Source: Castellaniella sp041677825
GTDB taxonomy: Bacteria; Pseudomonadota; Gammaproteobacteria; Burkholderiales; Burkholderiaceae_B
Direction: 5' to 3'
Length of the DNA: 64,000 nt
Assembly: GCF_041677825.1 (NCBI RefSeq)
Contig: NZ_JBAYPG010000007.1
Span: 1-64,000 of the forward strand
A program made the position numbers and the translations under genes. The notes under the pieces were generated by a model. That model was not told the origin of the DNA and did no database searches. It was given only the letters and a program-made list of their open reading frames with translations. Shown in pieces: positions 44,619-54,026 of this stretch (positions are counted from its first letter, which is position 1; the number at the start of each line of letters is the position of its first letter).

Positions 44619-45575
44619 TCACGGCGCGCCAGCAGGCCCGCCGCCGGGCCGGCGCCACGGTATGGCCAGGTACGCCAGCCGCCGGATCTCGCGCCGGGCC
44701 CGCGCCAGGGAATCGAGCACCACCCCCACGGCCGCCAGCAACAGACCCAGCACGCACAGGCCGGTGACCAGCACCGCGGTGGGCAGGCGCGGGACCAGGC
44801 CGCTGTGGGCGTAGTCGATGAACAGCGGCACCGCCAGGCCCACACCCAGGGCGCACAGCAGCACGCCCAGCAGGCCAAAGAGCGTCAGCGGCCGCTCGAG
44901 CATGTACAGGCGCAGGATGACGCTGGCGATGCGCAGCCCGTCGCGCCAGGTGGACAGCTTGCTGGCCGAGCCCGCAGGCCGCGCCCCATACGGGGTCTGC
45001 AGCTCGCCCCAGGGCATGGCCATTTCGAGCGCGTGCACGGTGAGCTCGGTCTCGATCTCGAAACCGGCCGACTGCCCGGGAAACGACTTGACGTAGCGCC
45101 GCGAAAACACCCGATAGCCCGACAGCATGTCGGTGAACGCGCCCCCGAACACATGGCGCACCGCCGCGCTCAGCAGCCGGTTGCCGGCCCGGTGCCCGGG
45201 CCGGTAATTCTCGGCCTGCCCCGCGTCGGCCCGGCAGCCGACCAGCATGTCCAGCCGCTGCCCGACCAGATGCGCCAGCATCCGCGGGGCGCTGGCGGCA
45301 TCATAGGTGGCATCGCCATCGACCATGATGTAGTAGTCGGCCTCGATGTCGGCAAACATGCGCCGCACCACGCTGCCCTTGCCGCGCTGCGCCACGTGGT
45401 GCACCTGGGCACCGGCCCGGCGGGCGATCGCGGCCGTTTCATCACGCGAGCCGTTGTCGAACACGTAGACCTGGATATCGGGTACGGCCGCACGGAAGTC
45501 GCGCACCACCTGCGCAATGGTGGGCGCTTCGTCATAGCAGGGCACCAGCAGGGCGATACGCGCTTCTGCTAGCAT
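44619..45575 (-). CDS. GT2 family glycosyltransferase
   Basis: 318 residues. The N-terminal GT-A domain has ARIALLVPCYDEAPTIAQVVRDF, FDNGSRDETAAIA and the DxD-type YIMVDGDATYDA; MLSGYRVFSRRYVK follows, as in dolichol-phosphate-mannose-synthase-like enzymes. Two C-terminal helices (LTLFGLLGVLLCALGVGLAVPLF, LVTGLCVLGLLLAAVGVVL) anchor it. It probably loads a sugar onto a polyprenyl phosphate. The ATG at 45575 is chosen; 51 in-frame upstream codons are low-complexity. It is divergent from a GT-C-like membrane protein that could use the lipid-linked sugar. Confidence 0.87.
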   Translation of the reverse strand: MLAEARIALLVPCYDEAPTIAQVVRDFRAAVPDIQVYVFDNGSRDETAAIARRAGAQVHHVAQRGKGSVVRRMFADIEADYYIMVDGDATYDAASAPRMLAHLVGQRLDMLVGCRADAGQAENYRPGHRAGNRLLSAAVRHVFGGAFTDMLSGYRVFSRRYVKSFPGQSAGFEIETELTVHALEMAMPWGELQTPYGARPAGSASKLSTWRDGLRIASVILRLYMLERPLTLFGLLGVLLCALGVGLAVPLFIDYAHSGLVPRLPTAVLVTGLCVLGLLLAAVGVVLDSLARARREIRRLAYLAIPWRRPGGGPAGAP

Positions 45576-45728
45576 GGCGGCTTTGCTGCCGCAATCGCCG
45601 CGTTCGCTGCCGCCGCCATCGCTATCGCCGCGACCGCGAGCATCGACGCCGCGATCGTGGCGATGGCCGGCCCCGGCCGGGCGCGGCCGCATGCCGTCAG
45701 TCTCATCGGTATCATCGGGCTCCATCAC

Positions 45729-47597
45729 ATGCTGAATCCTCTGGACAAGCGCAAAGTCCTCATTCTAGCGTCAGCCATCTTTCTGCTGGCGATTGCCTTC
45801 AGCCTGGGGCGCCAGATGCCGGATCTGCTGGCCGCCCGGCTGGCCAACCCCGACAGCTACACCCGGCTGGTGCTGGTGCGCGACTGGCAGCCCGCGACGG
45901 GCTACCAGTACATGGCGCGCGATGCGGCGCCCCACGGCAGCTACCTGCACTGGGCAATGGTGCACACCTGGACCCTGCAGCACCTGGCCCAGGCGCTGCA
46001 GTGGCTGGGGCTGCCGCAGGACAAGGCCCTGTTGCTCGCGGGCGCCGGGATCACCGAACTCAGCACGCTGCTGCTGGGCCTGTTCAGCGTGCTGGCCATT
46101 CTGGCACAGGGGGGGCGGCTGGCGGCCATCGCCACCGCCCTGGCGCTGATCAGCGCGCGCGGGCTGCTGGCCTACGCGCAGCCGCTCCAGATCACGCACC
46201 ACATCTTCATGCTGGTGCCGCTGGCGTGCGCGGCCTGGCTGCTGCTGCGCCCGCGCAGCAGGCCATTTCTGGCCGGCCTGGGCCTGGGGCTGAGCCTGTG
46301 GATTTCACCCGAGACCATGCCCTTCATCGCAGGGCTGGCCGCGCTGCAGGCAGGCCGGCGCCTGCAGGGTGCCGGTGGCGCTGCGTGCTGGCCCCTGGCA
46401 TTGGGCCTGGGCCTGATGCTGCTGCTGGGCTGGTGGATCGACCCACCACCGCCCACGTTCGACGCCTGGGCGCTGGACCACCTGAGCCTGGCCTGGCTCG
46501 CCTGGGCGGCCATCGTCGCGGCCCTGCTCTGCCTTGCCGACATCCTGGCCAGCCGGCCCCGCCTGCCCCTGGCCTGGAAGGTCGGGCTGATCGCTGCGGC
46601 GGCGCTGGCCGGCGCCGCGCTGTGGCTGGCCCTGGCCCCGGGCGCGCTGGCGGGCCCTGCGGGCCTGCTGCCCGATGAGCTCAAAACCCTGTGGTGGCGC
46701 CACATCAACGAACTGCGGCCATCCAGAAAAGCCTCGGAGATTCTCGCCTGGGTGGCCATGCCGGCCCTGGCGGGCGGGCTGCTGCTGCACGCCGCGTGGC
46801 GGGCCCGCATCCTGTGGTGGGCGCTGCTCGGCCTGATGGCCACGGCCTACGCGGCGCTGGCCGCCTGGCACGTGCGCATGGGCGCCGCAGCGGCCCTGGC
46901 GGCCGCGCTGGCCTGGGGGATCTGGCTGACGCGGCAGGCCGTCTTCATCTCCGAAACCCCCACCGCCCTGCCGGCGCGCGCGCAGCACAGGGCGGCCTTC
47001 TGGCTGCTCGTGCCCATCCTGCTGGTGGTGCTGTCGCTGGGCAGCGTCGCCCTCGAGCGATGGCTGGGCGACACCCCCACGAGCCCCAGCCCATGCAGGC
47101 TGGCCGATATTGCAGACGAGCTGAACGCCGTGCCCCCGGCGACTATCCTGGTGCACCTGAACCAGGCCCCGGAACTGCTCTGGCGCACCCATCACCGCGT
47201 GATCGCCGGCAACTATCACCACAATACCGCCGGCCTTCTGGATACCTATCACGTCTGGCTGTCCGAAGGCGATGACGCACGCGCGCGCGCTATCGTGGCC
47301 CAGCGCGGCATCCAGTACATCCTGCAGTGTGCCGATGCGGATGCCGGCACCAACGCCGGTACCGACGCCGGGGGCGATACGCTGGCCCGACGGCTGGCGC
47401 GCGGTGCGCCGGTCTCCTGGGCGCGCGGCCCGTTTCCCCTGGGTGCCTGGAATCTGTATATACCCGGCACGGCGCCCGTGCCCCCAGCCATCAGGGCGCC
47501 TGCAGCGCAAGCACCTGGTCAAACAGCCCCGCAGGCAGATCCGCATGCGTGGCGACGATCAGGGTCCGGCCCTGGATCTGGTCGGCCAGCACCCTGA
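45729..47597 (+). CDS. GT-C-like polytopic membrane protein of unknown function
   Basis: 622 residues with about a dozen hydrophobic helices and a C-terminal soluble part (~470-600). The first periplasmic loop carries LANPDSYTRLVLVRDW and GSYLHWAMVHTW, resembling the acidic first loop of GT-C glycosyltransferases. I infer a lipid-linked-sugar-using transferase but cannot name it. The ATG at 45729 directly precedes the first helix. The last 36 codons run antisense through the 3' end of cydC (107-base convergent overlap) and encode only Pro/Ala/Gly-rich sequence, suggesting the original stop was lost. Confidence 0.65.
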   Translation: MLNPLDKRKVLILASAIFLLAIAFSLGRQMPDLLAARLANPDSYTRLVLVRDWQPATGYQYMARDAAPHGSYLHWAMVHTWTLQHLAQALQWLGLPQDKALLLAGAGITELSTLLLGLFSVLAILAQGGRLAAIATALALISARGLLAYAQPLQITHHIFMLVPLACAAWLLLRPRSRPFLAGLGLGLSLWISPETMPFIAGLAALQAGRRLQGAGGAACWPLALGLGLMLLLGWWIDPPPPTFDAWALDHLSLAWLAWAAIVAALLCLADILASRPRLPLAWKVGLIAAAALAGAALWLALAPGALAGPAGLLPDELKTLWWRHINELRPSRKASEILAWVAMPALAGGLLLHAAWRARILWWALLGLMATAYAALAAWHVRMGAAAALAAALAWGIWLTRQAVFISETPTALPARAQHRAAFWLLVPILLVVLSLGSVALERWLGDTPTSPSPCRLADIADELNAVPPATILVHLNQAPELLWRTHHRVIAGNYHHNTAGLLDTYHVWLSEGDDARARAIVAQRGIQYILQCADADAGTNAGTDAGGDTLARRLARGAPVSWARGPFPLGAWNLYIPGTAPVPPAIRAPAAQAPGQTAPQADPHAWRRSGSGPGSGRPAP

Positions 47598-49134
47598 AAA
47601 AGGCCCGCGCGGTCGCGTCATCCAGCCCGGCGGTGGGCTCATCCAGCACCCAGATGCGGGCTGGCGACAGGAGGATGCGCGCCAGGCAGAGCCGGCGTAC
47701 CTGCCCGGTGGACAAGGTGGCGCCGCGCTCGTCGACCCAGGCATCCAGGCCGGCGTCCAGGCCACGCACGAAATCGGCCAGCTGGGCTTGCTCCAGAACC
47801 TGCCAGAGCCGCGCATCGCTGGCCTGCGGATCGGCGATGTGCAGATTTTCGCGCAGGGTACCGAGAAACACGGGTGAGAACTGGCTCAGCAAAGCCACAC
47901 GGGCCTGAACCTGTGCCGGGTCGGCCCGCTGCAGCGGCACCCCGCCCAGGCGGATCTCGCCCTCGACTGGATCCACCACCCGCAAAAGCAGGTTCAGCAG
48001 CGTGGACTTGCCCACGCCACTGGGCCCGACGATGGCCACCCGGTGTCCGGCAGGCCAGCGCAGAGTCAGGTCGCGCAGCACCCAGCGCCCGCCGGGATAA
48101 CGAAATGAAACGCCTGCCAGCTCCAGGGCGCCGGTCTCGGGCAGTTCGCGGGGCCCGGCAGGGGCCGGCAAGGCGGCCCGGGTCTGCAGCAGCGCCTGCA
48201 CACGGCGCATACCCTGGGTGATCACGGCGGTGCGCGATGCGCCGCGCAACAGGGGTCCGAGCACCTCGAACAGGCCTATGCCGCCCAGCACGACGCCGAT
48301 CCACTGTGGCCCGTCGAGCCGGCCGGCATGAAAGGCCAGCGCCCCCAGAAACAGGAGCAGGGCCAGCGCAAGCCCCATGAACGCCTGCTGCAGCAACTGG
48401 CCCAGCGCACCCTGGGCCGACAGACGGTCACGCCCGCAGGCCAGTTCCTTGCCCAGGGCCTCGAACTGCGCCAGCGTGCGCGCCTGCAGGTCGAATGCGA
48501 CGATGTCCACATGCGCCTGCACACTCTGCTGGACCAGATCGCGCATGCGGGCCTGGCTGTCCTGCAGCGCCAGGCCGGGGCGGCGAGCCTGCCAGGCCAT
48601 CCAGGCGGGTACGCACAGGGCCCCCAGGAACAGCACCGCGCAGACCAGCCAGGCCAGGCGCGCGTCCAGCAAGCCCACCAGCAGGGCAAAGGACAGGCCG
48701 GCCAGGGCCGCCACCAGGGCCGGTGCCACCCATTGCAGGAAAAGGCCATCCAGCACATCCATGTCGCCGGTCAGGCGCGCCACCAGATCCCCTTCGCGGT
48801 AGCCCGCCAACTGTGCCGGACTGAGCGTGAGGACGTGGGCAAACACCCGGGTGCGCAGATCGGCCAGAAGTTCCAGGGTGACGGCATGGCCGAGAATGCG
48901 CTCGCCATAGCGCGAACCGATGCGCAGGAAGGACAGGCCCCGGATCAGCGCCGAGGGCGCAAACAGGTCGAACCCGAACGTGGTGCCGGCCAGAAAGGCA
49001 GCGCCCAGAAACCAGCCTGCCACCATGAACAGCCCGGTACCCGCCCAGACGGTGACCAATGCCACCCCGATCGCCAGCAGCAGCCTGGCCCTTCGCGCTG
49101 CGAACCAGGGCCAGAGCAGCCTCAGCCCGCGCAT
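47491..49134 (-). CDS. cydC: heterodimeric ABC transporter subunit CydC
   Basis: 547 residues: a six-helix ABC exporter domain (~1-310) and an ATPase with Walker A VGPSGVGKSTLLNLL, Q-loop LLSQFSPVFLGTLRENL, signature LSTGQVRRLCLARILL and Walker B WVLDEPTAGLD. With CydD it exports glutathione/cysteine or handles heme needed to assemble cytochrome bd. The ATG at 49134 gives MRGLRLLWPWF, like the start of E. coli CydC; an earlier ATG at 49167 lies deeper inside cydD. It overlaps the end of cydD by 13 bases. Confidence 0.9.
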   Translation of the reverse strand: MRGLRLLWPWFAARRARLLLAIGVALVTVWAGTGLFMVAGWFLGAAFLAGTTFGFDLFAPSALIRGLSFLRIGSRYGERILGHAVTLELLADLRTRVFAHVLTLSPAQLAGYREGDLVARLTGDMDVLDGLFLQWVAPALVAALAGLSFALLVGLLDARLAWLVCAVLFLGALCVPAWMAWQARRPGLALQDSQARMRDLVQQSVQAHVDIVAFDLQARTLAQFEALGKELACGRDRLSAQGALGQLLQQAFMGLALALLLFLGALAFHAGRLDGPQWIGVVLGGIGLFEVLGPLLRGASRTAVITQGMRRVQALLQTRAALPAPAGPRELPETGALELAGVSFRYPGGRWVLRDLTLRWPAGHRVAIVGPSGVGKSTLLNLLLRVVDPVEGEIRLGGVPLQRADPAQVQARVALLSQFSPVFLGTLRENLHIADPQASDARLWQVLEQAQLADFVRGLDAGLDAWVDERGATLSTGQVRRLCLARILLSPARIWVLDEPTAGLDDATARAFFRVLADQIQGRTLIVATHADLPAGLFDQVLALQAP

Positions 49135-51074
49135 GCCGAATCCCGCCCGGCCTGCAGGACCAGGCAACGCCCAAGCGCATCTGCAACCCTGGCGTCATGC
49201 GTGGCCAGAATCAAGGTGCGGCCGCGGCAGAAGCGGACGATCTCCGTGAGCACGCGATGTGCCGTGGCGGCATCCAGATGGGCCGTGGGTTCGTCCAGAA
49301 GAACGACGCCGGGATCGAGCAGGAACAGGCGTGCCAGGGCCAGGCGGCGCAACTGCCCGCCCGAGAGGCCGTGGCCCATCTCGCCCAGGCGGGTGTACAG
49401 GCCCTCGTGACTGGCCGCCACGAAGTCCCACGCACAGGCCCGCTGCAGCGCCGCCTGCCATTGCCCTGCGTCCGTGGCCGGCGCCGCCAGGCGCAGATTG
49501 TCGGCCACCGTGCCGGCCAGAAAAAAGGGCCGCTGGCTGATGAACACCAGGCGTGCGCCCAGTTCAGGGTGTGCATGCACCCCAGTCGCCACGCCCCCGA
49601 CCATGCTCCCGCAGCGCCCTGCCCCTGCCCCTGCCCCTGCCACAGCCGGCGGCGGCCCCACGCGGGCAGGCTCGAGACCCGCCTGTGCAGCGGCCATCCA
49701 CCGCCAGCCCAGCACCTGCACTTCGCCCGCCAGGGGCACACGCAGGCCCGCCAGGGCTTCCAGCAGGCTCGTCTTGCCCACGCCACTGGCACCCATCAGG
49801 GCCAGGTGTTCGCCCTGCATCAGGGTCAGGTCCAGCGGCCTTGACCACAGCGCGCCCGCGTGCCGGTCCGGCATGTCCAGCCCGCGAACCTGCAGCGCAG
49901 CCGGCGGTTCCGGACTCACCGGAATCCACGCGGGGGCCGCTGCGGTGCCGGGGGCTGCTGTGGCGTCCTGGGCCATTGCGGCGTCGGGGGCCGCGGCCCG
50001 CCCGCCGGCCCCGGCCCCGGTTCCGGCCTCTTTGGGCGCGTACGCCGGCGTCCGTACCCTGGGCCTGGCGCCCGGCGCTGCAGGCTGCGGCAGGCCCTGA
50101 AACAAGTGGGCGATCTGATCGACGGCGGCCACGGCGGCTGCGCGGTCATGATAGCTGGCGGCCAGCTGGCGCAGGGGGTTGTAGACCTCGGGGGCCATGA
50201 ACAGGGCAAACAGCCCCAGGGGCAAGTCGACCGGCCGGGCCTGCACCTGCAGGAAACCGAGATAACTCAGGCCGATGTACAAGGCAATGCCCGCCACCCC
50301 CAGCGCCGCGAAGAATTCAAGCACCGCCGAAGACAGAAAGGCAATGCGCAGCACGCCCAGCGTCTTCTGGCTCAGGGCATGGCTGGCGGCCCGCATTGCC
50401 GCCACCTCGTCCTGGGTACGCCCGAACAGCCTGAGCGTGAAGGCGCCGCGCAGGCGGTCGGCAAAGCGGCCGGAGAGGCGCACCATCGCCTGCTGATGAC
50501 GCGCGCTGGCCGCCTGCGCGCCCCAGCCCACGAGGGCCATGAAGACCGGAATGAGCGGAGCCGTCACGAGCAGGATCAGGGCGGCCACCCAATCGAAGGG
50601 CAGCAGCACCACGGCAAAGGCCAGTGGCAACACGACGGCCGCCAGCACGGCCGGCAGGTAGCGCGTCAGATAACCATCGAGCTGCTCGACCTGGTCCACC
50701 AGCACGCTGGCCAGTTCGCCCGATATCTGCTGGCGCGTCCACTGCGGCCCCAGTTCGAACAGCCGTGCAAACAGCGCCTGGCGCACGCGTGCCTTGAGCC
50801 GCTCTGCGGCCCGGCTGGCCAGCCGTTCACCCAACCAGTGGATCAGCGCGCGCAGGGCGAGCAGCGTGACGATGCCCAGCACCCAGGGCGCCAGCTCGGC
50901 CAGCGCCATCTGCCCTTGAACCATGCGGCCCAGGACCTGGGCGAGCAGCCAGACCTGCGCGACGAGCAGCAGGCCGGCCGCCAGCGGCGCCCCCATCGCC
51001 GCGGCGAAGCACCGGGATTCGTGGCGCCGGAGCGCGGCAAGCCAGTGCGCCGCTGACGCGTCGTCAGTGGCCAT
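49122..51074 (-). CDS. cydD: heterodimeric ABC transporter subunit CydD
   Basis: 650 residues, longer than the ~590 of E. coli CydD. The exporter domain spans ~1-330; the ATPase has Walker A GASGVGKTSLLEAL, Q-loop FISQRPFFLAGTV, signature LSGGQLRRLALARLFL and Walker B VLLDEPTAHLD. Two low-complexity insertions explain the extra length: a Pro/Ala/Gly linker between the domains (around AGTGAGAGGRAAAPDAAMAQ) and a Gly/Ala-rich loop between Walker A and the Q-loop (PPPAVAGAGAGAGRCGSM). The ATG at 51074 is preferred to a TTG three codons upstream. It follows cydX by 42 bases. Confidence 0.9.
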   Translation of the reverse strand: MATDDASAAHWLAALRRHESRCFAAAMGAPLAAGLLLVAQVWLLAQVLGRMVQGQMALAELAPWVLGIVTLLALRALIHWLGERLASRAAERLKARVRQALFARLFELGPQWTRQQISGELASVLVDQVEQLDGYLTRYLPAVLAAVVLPLAFAVVLLPFDWVAALILLVTAPLIPVFMALVGWGAQAASARHQQAMVRLSGRFADRLRGAFTLRLFGRTQDEVAAMRAASHALSQKTLGVLRIAFLSSAVLEFFAALGVAGIALYIGLSYLGFLQVQARPVDLPLGLFALFMAPEVYNPLRQLAASYHDRAAAVAAVDQIAHLFQGLPQPAAPGARPRVRTPAYAPKEAGTGAGAGGRAAAPDAAMAQDATAAPGTAAAPAWIPVSPEPPAALQVRGLDMPDRHAGALWSRPLDLTLMQGEHLALMGASGVGKTSLLEALAGLRVPLAGEVQVLGWRWMAAAQAGLEPARVGPPPAVAGAGAGAGRCGSMVGGVATGVHAHPELGARLVFISQRPFFLAGTVADNLRLAAPATDAGQWQAALQRACAWDFVAASHEGLYTRLGEMGHGLSGGQLRRLALARLFLLDPGVVLLDEPTAHLDAATAHRVLTEIVRFCRGRTLILATHDARVADALGRCLVLQAGRDSACAG

Positions 51075-51116
51075 GGGCGGCAACCTGGCGCATCGTTCGG
51101 CGCCGACTGCCGGACG

Positions 51117-51209
51117 TTATTCGTCTTCCTGCAGTTCGTGCCACAAGGCGTTGAGTATGGCAAAGCTGCAAGCCAGGCCCAGACCCAGGACCCAGGCAAA
51201 ATACCACAT
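51117..51209 (-). CDS. cydX: cytochrome bd subunit CydX
   Basis: A 30-residue single-helix protein: MWYFAWVLGLGLACSFAILN followed by ALWHELQEDE. It matches the CydX/YbgT family (MWYFxWxLG start, one membrane helix, acidic tail), a small subunit that stabilises the heme d-b595 site of cytochrome bd. GAGGAAA lies 4-6 bases before the ATG. It lies between cydB and cydD, where the family is normally found. It is easily missed by gene finders because of its length. Confidence 0.93.
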   Translation of the reverse strand: MWYFAWVLGLGLACSFAILNALWHELQEDE

Positions 51210-51243
51210 AGGTTTCCTCAAGCATGCATGATGATGGCCCGCT

Positions 51244-52389
51244 TCAATAGGCGTGGCCATCGAGGTTTTTTTCGGTGACCTTGCCGCGCATGACCCGGTA
51301 CACCCAGGCGGTGTAGAGGATCACCACCGGCAGGAAAATGCAGGTGGCCAGCAACATGAACCACAGGGACGTGCGGCTGGCCGAGGCGTCCCAGACGGTC
51401 AGGCTCATGCCGGGGTTCAGTGAAGAAGGCATCAGAAACGGGAACAGGCCCAGGCCGAAGGTGAAGATGACGCCGGTGATGCCGATGGCCGAGGCCAGGA
51501 ACGCCCCGCCCTTGCGGCGCCACCCGACCAGCGCCACGGCAAGCACGCCCCCCAGAACCCCGAGCGCCGGCGCCAGCCAGGCAAGCGGCCAGCGTGTGAA
51601 GTTGAGCAGCCAGGCGCCATCGACGACCTGCACCGACTTGCCCAGGGGCGTGGCCACGGCATCGATGTCGATGCTGCCGGCGATGACATAGCCCGGCAAA
51701 CCGGTGGCCCAGAAGCTGGCCAGCACGAAGAGCAGCACGGCCAGCAGCCCGCTGATGCGCGCCCACCGGCGCGCGCGTTGCGCGATGGGGCCTTCGGTTT
51801 TCCAGGCCAGCATGATGGCACCATGCTGGGCAAACAGGGCCAGCGTGAGCACGCCGCACAGCAGCGGAAACAACGTGAACAGATCGAGCAGCGACCCCTG
51901 GTAGACGGGCCGCAGGGTGGCCGCTTCGTACTCGAACGGCACCCCGAGGATGACGTTGCCCACCGCCACGCCGAACACCAGGCTGGCCACCACCCCGCAC
52001 AGGCACATGAGGATGTCCCAGTTCTGGCGCCAGCGGACGCTTTTTACCTTGCTGCGAAACTGGAAGCAGACCGGGCGCAGGATGAGCGCCAGCAGCAGAA
52101 GCAGCATGGCCAGGTAGAAGCCCGAAAACGACATGGCATAGAGCAGCGGCCAGGCAGCGAAGATGGCCCCGCCCGCCAGGATCAGCCAGACCTGGTTGCC
52201 TTCCCAGACCGGGCCGATCACGTTATAGGCAATGCGCCGCTCGGCATCGGTGTGTGCCACCAGCAGGAGCACCGAAGCCAGGCCCAGGTCGAAGCCGTCC
52301 ATGACGGCGAAACCGACCAGCAGCAGGCCCAGCAGCAGCCACCAGATGATGCGCAGGGTGGAAAAATCCAGGGGGATCAGCGCGTCCAT
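51244..52389 (-). CDS. cydB: cytochrome bd quinol oxidase subunit II
   Basis: 381 residues, all-helical CydB. The N terminus LRIIWWLLLGLLLVGFAVMDGFDLGLASVLLLVAHTDAERRIAYNVIGPVWEGNQVWLILAGGAIFAAWPLLYA is strongly diagnostic (GFDLG, GPVWEGNQVWL). It supports the heme-bearing CydA in the high-affinity quinol oxidase. The ATG at 52389 lies 9 bases after the cydA stop. Confidence 0.96.
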   Translation of the reverse strand: MDALIPLDFSTLRIIWWLLLGLLLVGFAVMDGFDLGLASVLLLVAHTDAERRIAYNVIGPVWEGNQVWLILAGGAIFAAWPLLYAMSFSGFYLAMLLLLLALILRPVCFQFRSKVKSVRWRQNWDILMCLCGVVASLVFGVAVGNVILGVPFEYEAATLRPVYQGSLLDLFTLFPLLCGVLTLALFAQHGAIMLAWKTEGPIAQRARRWARISGLLAVLLFVLASFWATGLPGYVIAGSIDIDAVATPLGKSVQVVDGAWLLNFTRWPLAWLAPALGVLGGVLAVALVGWRRKGGAFLASAIGITGVIFTFGLGLFPFLMPSSLNPGMSLTVWDASASRTSLWFMLLATCIFLPVVILYTAWVYRVMRGKVTEKNLDGHAY

Positions 52390-52398
52390 GGGGTTCTC

Positions 52399-53964
52399 CT
52401 ACAGGCCTTGGGTTTCCAGTGCCGCGGCCATCGGCTGCGGGCTGGGTGCCTCGTGTGGCCCCTGCCGTATGGCGCGCAGCATCACCTTGATGCCCACGAC
52501 CAGCAAAACGGTGTAGAGCACGAGATAGATGGTGAGTGAGACGAGCAGGTCGCTTACCGTCAGGCCGGAGACGGCATAGAAGGTAGGCAGCACGCCCTCG
52601 ATCACCCAGGGCTGGCGGCCGAACTCGGCCACGAACCAGCCTGCCTCGACCGAAATCCAGGGCAGCGGCAGGGTCCAGAGGGCCACGCGCCAGAAGCGCG
52701 GCGAGACCAGCAGCCGCCGCTTGCTGGCCAGCCAGAAGGCATAGGCAAAGAAACCGATGAAATAGAACCCGCAGACGACCATGATGCGAAACAGCCAGTA
52801 CAACGGCGCGATTTGCGGTACGGTGCTTTCAGCCGCCAGCGCGATGTCGGCGTCGGTGGCCTGGGTGATGTCACTGCGAAAGCGCTTGAGCAGCAGGGCG
52901 TAGCCCATGTTGTGCTGGTATTTGTCGAACCGCGCCAGTGCATCGGCATCCTGCGGGCTTTCCTTGAGGACCTGCAGCGCCTCGTAGGCGACCAGGCCCT
53001 CGCGCACCCACATTTTGGCCCGCTCGACCAGGTCATTGATGCCCAGCAATGGCGTGGTGAGCGAGCGCGTGCCTATGATGCCCATCGCATAGGGAATCGT
53101 GATCTCGAAATGATTCTTCTTCTGTTCCTGATCCGGGATGGCGAAGAGGTTGAAACTGGCGGGCGCCGGTTCCGTGTCCCACATGGCCTCGATGGCGGCG
53201 ATCTTCATCTTCTGGTGCTCGCTGGTGAGGTAGCCGCTTTCATCGCCCAATACCACCACCGAAAGCGAGGCCGCCAGACCGAAACTGGCCGCCACGACCA
53301 TGGAACGACGTGCCAGTTCATGGTGCCGGTTGCGCATCAGATACCAGGCACTGACCCCCATGACGAATACGGCGGCCAGCACATAGCCGGCGCTGACCGT
53401 ATGCACGAACTTGGCCTGGGCCACCGTGTTGAAAATCACGGCGCCGAAATCGCTCAGTTCCATGCGCATGGTGGCCGGGTTGAACACGGCACCCACCGGA
53501 TTCTGCATCCAGCCGTTGGCGATCAATATCCACAGGGCCGAAAAATTGGAGCCTATGGCCACGAGCCAGGTGACCACCAGGTGCCCGACCCTGGACAGCC
53601 TGTCCCAACCAAAAAAGAACAGCCCCACGAACGTGGCCTCGAGGAAGAAGGCCATGAGCCCTTCGATGGCCAGGGGCGCGCCGAAAATATCACCCACGTA
53701 CTGGCTGTAATAGGCCCAGTTCATGCCGAACTGGAATTCCATCACCACGCCGGTGGCCACCCCCAGGGCGAAGTTGATGCCGAACAGCGTACCCCAGAAT
53801 TGGGTCATGCGCCGCCAGATGTCGCGCCCGGTGAGCACGTAGACCGATTCCATGATGGCCAGCAGGAATGCGAGGCCCAGGGTGAGCGGCACGAACAGAA
53901 AGTGGTACATCACGGTGGCGGCGAACTGGATGCGGGATAAATCCACCAAAGCCATGTCGATCAT
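52399..53964 (-). CDS. cydA: cytochrome bd quinol oxidase subunit I
   Basis: 521 residues. LSRIQFAATVMYHFLFVPLTLGLAFLLAIMESVYVLTGRDIWRRMTQFWGTLFGINFALGVATGVVMEFQFGMNWAYYSQYVGDIFGAPLAIEGLMAFFLEATFVGLFFFGW holds the heme-ligand His near residue 21; the Q-loop and the GRQPW segment (EFGRQPWVIEGVLPTF) follow. It oxidises quinol and reduces O2 to water at low oxygen. Two ATGs (53964, 53955) are possible; the first has GTGGGG upstream. Promoter DNA contains two direct 15-bp repeats. Operon order is cydA-cydB-cydX-cydD-cydC. Confidence 0.96.
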   Translation of the reverse strand: MIDMALVDLSRIQFAATVMYHFLFVPLTLGLAFLLAIMESVYVLTGRDIWRRMTQFWGTLFGINFALGVATGVVMEFQFGMNWAYYSQYVGDIFGAPLAIEGLMAFFLEATFVGLFFFGWDRLSRVGHLVVTWLVAIGSNFSALWILIANGWMQNPVGAVFNPATMRMELSDFGAVIFNTVAQAKFVHTVSAGYVLAAVFVMGVSAWYLMRNRHHELARRSMVVAASFGLAASLSVVVLGDESGYLTSEHQKMKIAAIEAMWDTEPAPASFNLFAIPDQEQKKNHFEITIPYAMGIIGTRSLTTPLLGINDLVERAKMWVREGLVAYEALQVLKESPQDADALARFDKYQHNMGYALLLKRFRSDITQATDADIALAAESTVPQIAPLYWLFRIMVVCGFYFIGFFAYAFWLASKRRLLVSPRFWRVALWTLPLPWISVEAGWFVAEFGRQPWVIEGVLPTFYAVSGLTVSDLLVSLTIYLVLYTVLLVVGIKVMLRAIRQGPHEAPSPQPMAAALETQGL

Positions 53965-54026
53965 GATCGAGCCCCACGTGAAGTAACCCTGTCAATGTAT
54001 CAAGAAATCGGGGCCGGTGAAAAGCA

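Noticed and set aside
42097..44856. Long minus-strand open frame over the AroE-like and GMC genes
   Set aside because: Same reason: shadow of two well-supported plus-strand enzymes; no domain motif seen.
45576..45728. N-terminal extension of the GT2 or GT-C-like protein into the divergent gap
   Set aside because: Both frames are open but encode low-complexity Asp/Gly/Arg or Ala stretches; the downstream ATGs lead straight into conserved sequence.
53994..54007. Possible FNR box before cydA
   Set aside because: On the minus strand TTGAT-ACAT-TGACA has only one good half-site; the second half does not match ATCAA.
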